DNA of 64,000 nucleotides, from contig DENS01000006.1 in the NCBI GenBank assembly GCA_002359735.1, forward strand, positions 31,134-95,133, in the 5' to 3' direction. The DNA comes from Micavibrio sp. UBA2638 (GTDB lineage Bacteria; Pseudomonadota; Alphaproteobacteria; Micavibrionales; Micavibrionaceae). Positions 59,664 to 64,000 of the stretch are shown one piece after another (position 1 is the stretch's first letter; every line of letters begins with the position of its first letter). The notes under the pieces are model-generated. The model made no database searches, was not told the DNA's origin, and saw only the letters and a program-made list of their open reading frames with translations. The translations under genes were made by a program, and so were the position numbers.

Positions 59664-61121
59664 TTAAGCGGCCTCTGCCGCCATTTTCTTGGCTTTTTCG
59701 ACGGCCTGATCAATGGTACCGATCATATAGAACGCGTTTTCAGGCAGGTGGTCATATTCACCATCGTTAATCGCTTTAAAGCCTTTGATGGTGTCTTCCA
59801 ATTGTACGAAGACACCCGGCGTACCGGTGAAGACCTCGGCCACGTGGAATGGCTGTGACAGGAAGCGCTGGATCTTACGGGCGCGGGCCACGGTAAGTTT
59901 GTCTTCTTCTGACAATTCATCCATACCCAAAATTGCAATAATATCCTGCAGGTTTTTATAGGTCTGCAAGGTTTGCTGAACGGCCTGGGCCACTTCATAG
60001 TGTTCTTTACCAATGACGCGTGGATCAAGGATACGGGATGTTGAATCCAGTGGGTCAACAGCCGGGTAAATCCCTTGTTCCGCAATCTGACGGGACAGAA
60101 CCGTTGTCGCATCAAGGTGCGCGAATGTCGTTGCCGGCGCCGGGTCGGTCAAGTCGTCAGCAGGCACGTAAACGGCCTGAACCGATGTGATCGACCCTTT
60201 GGTGGTTGATGTAATGCGTTCCTGCATTGCGCCCATTTCAGTAGACAATGTCGGCTGATACCCCACAGCAGAGGGGATACGCCCCAGAAGCGCGGACACC
60301 TCGGAACCGGCCTGTGTGAAACGGAAGATATTATCCAGGAAGAACAGAACGTCCTGACCTTCTTCATCGCGGAAATATTCCGCCATTGTCAACGCGGACA
60401 AAGCAACACGGGCGCGGGCGCCTGGTGGTTCATTCATCTGACCGTATACAAGGGCACAACGTGAATTTTCTGAATCGTGTTCCTTGATAACGCCTGATTC
60501 CATCATTTCGTGGTAAAGGTCGTTTCCTTCGCGTGTCCGCTCACCCACGCCGGCAAAGACTGATACCCCGCCGTGCTCTTTGGCGATATTGTTAATCAAT
60601 TCCTGAATTGTAACAGTTTTACCCACGCCGGCACCACCGAACAAACCAATCTTACCCCCTTTGGCGTAAGGACACAGCAGGTCAACAACTTTAATACCGG
60701 TCACCAGCTGTTCAGTTTCTTTTGCCTGATCAACAAGCGCTGGCGCTTCGCGGTGGATCGGCCATGTCGTTTTTGATTTCACGGCAGGTCCGCCATCAAT
60801 GATATTACCAACAACGTCAAAAATACGTCCTTTTGTTTCCGGGCCGACAGGAACGGAAATAGCGTCACCTGTGTCAACAACCTCCTGGCCACGAACCATA
60901 CCATCGGTCATGTCCATCGCAATCGTGCGGACGGTGTTTTCACCAAGGTGCTGGGCGACCTCTAAAACCAGATTTTGGCCATTATTATCCGTATGCAATG
61001 CGTTCATGATAGCAGGTACTTCACCTTCCTCAAATTGAACGTCGACAACCGCGCCCAGAATCTGGAGCACTTTACCCTTTGCGCCGGATGCAGATGATTT
61101 CTTTGTTGCTGTTTTTGCCAT
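59664..61121 (-). CDS. atpD: ATP synthase F1 beta subunit
   Basis: 485 residues, catalytic subunit. GLFGGAGVGKTVTIQELI is the Walker A, VFAGVGERTREGNDLYHEM follows, and VLFFLDNIFRFTQAGSEVSA and LLGRIPSAVGYQPTLSTEMG are invariant family motifs. An N-terminal extension of about 15 Lys/Ala/Ser-rich residues (KTATKKSSASGAKGK) precedes the normal start. GAGGAAACC precedes the ATG. A small gene lies between it and atpG. Confidence 0.98.
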   Translation of the reverse strand: MAKTATKKSSASGAKGKVLQILGAVVDVQFEEGEVPAIMNALHTDNNGQNLVLEVAQHLGENTVRTIAMDMTDGMVRGQEVVDTGDAISVPVGPETKGRIFDVVGNIIDGGPAVKSKTTWPIHREAPALVDQAKETEQLVTGIKVVDLLCPYAKGGKIGLFGGAGVGKTVTIQELINNIAKEHGGVSVFAGVGERTREGNDLYHEMMESGVIKEHDSENSRCALVYGQMNEPPGARARVALSALTMAEYFRDEEGQDVLFFLDNIFRFTQAGSEVSALLGRIPSAVGYQPTLSTEMGAMQERITSTTKGSITSVQAVYVPADDLTDPAPATTFAHLDATTVLSRQIAEQGIYPAVDPLDSTSRILDPRVIGKEHYEVAQAVQQTLQTYKNLQDIIAILGMDELSEEDKLTVARARKIQRFLSQPFHVAEVFTGTPGVFVQLEDTIKGFKAINDGEYDHLPENAFYMIGTIDQAVEKAKKMAAEAA

Positions 61122-61165
61122 GGTTTCCTCTTTTGCTTATAAACTTTTAAATTACTGTTGGGTGC

Positions 61166-61363
61166 CTAGATTACTTTGGGGCCGACACCGTTATAGCCGC
61201 CGCTAACCATGCCGGCTTCGGCACCATCAGAACGGCTGGTGAAACGTGGTTTTCCGTTGGCGGTTTTGGGCATTTTGATAAAGCCCTGATCGTTGGCGGG
61301 ATATTGCCCATCATTGGCCGCTTTTGTAAAGTTATCGCTGCATGGTGGAAGTGATTTTGACAT
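61166..61363 (-). CDS. Small unknown protein (65 aa) between atpG and atpD
   Basis: Unrecognised. AAGGAG lies seven bases before its ATG, a good start. The sequence is polar, with Pro, Gly and Asn (PPCSDNFTKAANDGQYPAND, KMPKTANGKPRFTSRSDG) and no membrane or signal segment. Spacing is 14 bases after atpG and 44 before atpD. Such a gene is not part of the ordinary atpHAGDC operon. Confidence 0.7.
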   Translation of the reverse strand: MSKSLPPCSDNFTKAANDGQYPANDQGFIKMPKTANGKPRFTSRSDGAEAGMVSGGYNGVGPKVI

Positions 61364-61377
61364 TGTTTTTCTCCTTT

Positions 61378-62301
61378 TTATAGTGCTTCAGCACCTGAAA
61401 TAATTTCAATGAGTTCTTTTGTAATATAGGCCTGACGGGCGCGGTTATATTGCAGGGTCAGGTCGTTGATCATTTCACCGGCATTCCGTGTTGCGTTATC
61501 CATGGCCGTCATGCGTGCGGCCTGTTCGCCTGCGGCACTGTCTAACATGGCGCGGTAAATCTGTACACCGATATTGCGCGGTAACAATGCGCTTAAGATT
61601 TTCTCTTCCTCGGGTTCGAATGCGTAAGGGGAAACCAGCGTACTGGTTTCGGCTTTTTCTGCCTGTTTGCCAGAAACGTCTTTTTTATCGTCACCGGCCG
61701 CATCAAGATTGAACGGTATAATCTGATCCATGACCGGTTTTTGCGTCAGGACCGATACGAAATGATTATAGGCCAAGTGACAGATATCGTATTCTCCGGC
61801 TTCAAATTTATCCAGGATATACCCTGTAACTTCATTGGCATCAACGAATTCGACTTTATTTTTTCCCGTCATGCCGAAAAAACTGTCCCAGATTTTTGAT
61901 CCGTGAAATCCTTTCAGGACATCTCTTGCCTTGCGCCCGACAAAAACAAGACCGACGCTTTTTCCTTCTGATTCCAGGACATGAATTTTTTGCGATACTG
62001 CGCGCGCCAGATTAGAGTTAAAGCCGCCGCAAAGGCCGCGATCGGCCGAGACCACCACAATCAAATGCTTTTTATCACTGCCTGTTCCAACCAATAAACG
62101 AGAGGAGGAGGCGTTGATGACCACGTTTTTTGCAACGCGGGCCAGCATGTCTGACATGGCCTGGGCATATGGCTGTGCTGCTTCTGCATGTTCCTGTGCG
62201 CGGCGCAGCTTGCTTGCGGCCACCATTTTCATCGCCGATGTGATTTTCTTGGTCGACTTAACAGACTTAATTCTATCTCTATAATCGCGTAAACTGGGCA
62301 T
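61378..62301 (-). CDS. atpG: ATP synthase F1 gamma subunit
   Basis: 307 residues, the central shaft. N-terminal SLRDYRDRIKSVKSTKKITSAMK-type helix, VVSADRGLCGGFNSNLARAV, and C-terminal MTAMDNATRNAGEMINDL and YNRARQAYITKELIEIISGA, all family motifs. Slightly longer than most, with an added Asp/Lys-rich loop near residue 210. Followed by the small embedded gene. Confidence 0.96.
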   Translation of the reverse strand: MPSLRDYRDRIKSVKSTKKITSAMKMVAASKLRRAQEHAEAAQPYAQAMSDMLARVAKNVVINASSSRLLVGTGSDKKHLIVVVSADRGLCGGFNSNLARAVSQKIHVLESEGKSVGLVFVGRKARDVLKGFHGSKIWDSFFGMTGKNKVEFVDANEVTGYILDKFEAGEYDICHLAYNHFVSVLTQKPVMDQIIPFNLDAAGDDKKDVSGKQAEKAETSTLVSPYAFEPEEEKILSALLPRNIGVQIYRAMLDSAAGEQAARMTAMDNATRNAGEMINDLTLQYNRARQAYITKELIEIISGAEAL

Positions 62302-62322
62302 AATTCTCTCTAATATCCTTTG

Positions 62323-62652
62323 TTACGGTACAAGCTGATCTTGCATTTCATCAAATTTATCATAGGCGTAGTTACCCCATTTTTCGTAAACCGGCCGGCC
62401 GATATTATACAGGTCAAAGGCCACATCCGATAAACGGTTTAAAGCCTCAATGCAGTTTACGTTGTTGGCCTTGATCATCTTATCGATTTCAAAAACCATC
62501 ACTTTTAAATCATGGATCATGAATTTTACATCCGTATCAACGCTAGAATCGGCGCGCGCGCGATTAATAAAGTCACTAACGCCATCGGCTCTTTTGTTGA
62601 ACTCTTTCATGATGGGGTCCCGGCCCCTTATGTTTCGTCTGCTTTTTGTCAT
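62323..62652 (-). CDS. Unknown protein (109 aa) between atpA and atpG
   Basis: Unrecognised; helical, without signal or membrane segment. Contains FMIHDLKVMVFEIDKMIKAN and a C-terminal YDKFDEMQDQLVP. The start at 62652 is likely; 62610 is another possible ATG. It is the second of two unknown genes between atpA and atpG; 21 bases separate it from atpG. Confidence 0.65.
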   Translation of the reverse strand: MTKSRRNIRGRDPIMKEFNKRADGVSDFINRARADSSVDTDVKFMIHDLKVMVFEIDKMIKANNVNCIEALNRLSDVAFDLYNIGRPVYEKWGNYAYDKFDEMQDQLVP

Positions 62653-62687
62653 TTTAATCCAGTATCGTTTCCTTTGTTTTGCACTAT

Positions 62688-63101
62688 TCAGGGCTGAAAG
62701 CTCTCGTCAAAAACCGTAGGAAAAACGGTAACTTCTGATAATAAACCTTGGTCTACAAATTCCTTTAATTCATCGGCTAATTGCTTGTGCTCCGGCGTGT
62801 CCAGTAAAAAGAGTTTGTCATTTTTATGAACATAGAAAATGTCATTATATCCGTTCTTTTCGGCACTCTGATCAATGATCTTGTCTAAAAAGCCTTTGTT
62901 CTGTTCAATAAGGTCGCAATTATTATTCTGATCGGTATCACAGTTTTTATCATCAAATACCGCGCCCTTAATCATCTGCGTGGTTGATTTCGCCGTGACA
63001 CCATATTTTGATAAAGTCATACCAATTTCACCCAAGCCAATATTGGTGGCATGGTTGAAATCTTTTGATAGCTTAAAGCCAATTCTGAAAATACTTGGCA
63101 T
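62688..63101 (-). CDS. Unknown protein (137 aa) between atpA and atpG
   Basis: Unrecognised. GGAAG precedes the ATG. IFRIGFKLSKDFNHATNIGL begins it; later CDTDQNNNCDLIEQNKGFLD has a Cys pair, then FYVHKNDKLFLLDTPEHKQL. No signal peptide. 35 bases before the next gene. First of the unknown genes inserted after atpA. Confidence 0.65.
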   Translation of the reverse strand: MPSIFRIGFKLSKDFNHATNIGLGEIGMTLSKYGVTAKSTTQMIKGAVFDDKNCDTDQNNNCDLIEQNKGFLDKIIDQSAEKNGYNDIFYVHKNDKLFLLDTPEHKQLADELKEFVDQGLLSEVTVFPTVFDESFQP

Positions 63102-63172
63102 GGTTTACTTCCATCAGTTGTCTACTCAGTATGATCCTCCGGACATAGATCCGGAAGATCATAATCATTGCA

Positions 63173-64000
63173 TTAGTTTGCGAAACTCTTTGAAAATTCC
63201 TCAAGGAATTTTTTCATCTCGGTTTCTGTTTTTTCTTCGATTTTCTTCTCTTCACGCAGAGTTTCAAGAATATCCTTCCCATTGGCACGAAGATCTTCCA
63301 GCAGGCGCTTTTCGTAAAGGCCCACCTGATCGACAGGAACCGCATCAATGTAGCCCTTTGTACCGGCGTAGATTACGACAACCTGCTCTTCAACAGATAG
63401 CGGTTCATATTGATTCTGCTTAAGGAGCTGAACCAGTCTGGAGCCGCGCGCCAATAGTTTCTGTGTTGAGGCATCCAAATCAGAAGCGAACTGGGCGAAG
63501 GCTTCCATTTCACGGAACTGCGCCAATTCCAGTTTAATTGTACCGGCAACTTGTTTCATCGCTTTAATCTGTGCGGCCGATCCAACACGGGACACCGATG
63601 CACCAACGTCAATCGCAGGACGAATTCCTTTGAAGAACAAGGATGTTTCAAGGAAAATCTGACCATCAGTGATGGAAATGACGTTTGTTGGGATATAGGC
63701 GGAAATGTCACCGGCCTGTGTTTCAATAACAGGCAGCGCTGTTAATGAACCGGAGCCTTCTTGCTCAGACATTTTGGCCGCACGCTCCAGCAAACGAGAG
63801 TGAATGTAGAACACGTCACCCGGATACGCTTCACGGCCCGGAGGACGGCGCAGCAACAGGGACATCTGACGATAAGCCACGGCCTGTTTGGACAGGTCAT
63901 CATAAATGGCCAGGGCATGCAAACCGTTGTCACGGAAATATTCACCCATCGCACAGCCCGCATACGGGGCCAGGAACTGTAATGGAGCCGAGTCAGATGC
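63173..64000 (-). CDS. atpA: ATP synthase F1 alpha subunit, C-terminal part (continues past right edge)
   Basis: 275 visible residues; the frame stays open to the window edge at 64000, so the start lies beyond. It begins ASDSAPLQFLAPYAGCAMGE and has VFYIHSRLLERAAKMSE, GDISAYIPTNVISITDGQIF, PAIDVGASVSRVGSAAQ, all standard for AtpA, ending with a Lys/Glu-rich tail. atpH would be further to the right. Confidence 0.97.
   Translation of the reverse strand, partial: ASDSAPLQFLAPYAGCAMGEYFRDNGLHALAIYDDLSKQAVAYRQMSLLLRRPPGREAYPGDVFYIHSRLLERAAKMSEQEGSGSLTALPVIETQAGDISAYIPTNVISITDGQIFLETSLFFKGIRPAIDVGASVSRVGSAAQIKAMKQVAGTIKLELAQFREMEAFAQFASDLDASTQKLLARGSRLVQLLKQNQYEPLSVEEQVVVIYAGTKGYIDAVPVDQVGLYEKRLLEDLRANGKDILETLREEKKIEEKTETEMKKFLEEFSKSFAN

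Overview
The window is a stretch of an alphaproteobacterial chromosome of moderate GC. The evidence is gene order and families: dgt / SPOR protein / nagZ / scpA / scpB / tatA / tatB / tatC, then zapE / mdh / sucC / sucD / sucA / sucB / lpd, then xerC / DUF484 / priA and an atpA-atpG-atpD-atpC block, together with IalB and DUF2336 proteins typical of the class. A Micavibrio-like or other deep-branching lineage would fit, but that is inference. The sequence begins inside an RNase E/G gene and ends inside atpA.

Layout. 1-9500: RNase E/G tail, tRNA-Phe, an IalB-family protein, a large autotransporter flanked by two copies of a palindromic repeat, then a leftward run of xthA and three lipoproteins (two are alpha/beta-hydrolase paralogues), and erpA. 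9678-20022: dgt, the SPOR protein, nagZ, scpAB, tatABC and zapE, mostly overlapping or tightly packed, then three genes of unknown role (one DUF2336). 20140-46925: the 2-oxoglutarate-to-malate TCA genes in conserved order, but with other genes at every junction. Many of these are on the opposite strand and carry their own sigma70-like promoters. They include a 741-residue cysteine-free protein, two exported ClpP-fold proteins between sucC and sucD, a thiE-thiD-thiL set between sucA and sucB, and a nucleotide-deaminase / LOG-like island between sucB and lpd. 46948-53013: xerC, GGCT, LOG, DUF484, transaldolase and priA. 53058-58695: a tandem TraX-family pair, pabB-pabA-pabC and a LOG-family gene. 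58784-64000, leftward: atpA, atpG, atpD and atpC of the F1 ATPase, with three extra small genes embedded between the subunits.

How it works together. sucA/sucB/lpd encode the E1/E2/E3 parts of 2-oxoglutarate dehydrogenase, sucCD succinyl-CoA synthetase and mdh malate dehydrogenase. The thi genes complete the supply of TPP that SucA needs. tatABC exports folded proteins, nagZ recycles murein, scpAB condense chromosomes, and pabABC feed folate.

The strongest leads for something undescribed are the expanded TCA operon with its antisense inserts, the secreted ClpP-like pair, the deaminase/LOG island (40805-45439), and the small open reading frames inside the ATP synthase operon. A recurring theme is side-by-side divergent paralogues: hydrolase lipoproteins, ClpP-like, SHADD-motif, IEGLE-motif and TraX pairs. 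All functional assignments come from reading motifs by eye; no database search was run.
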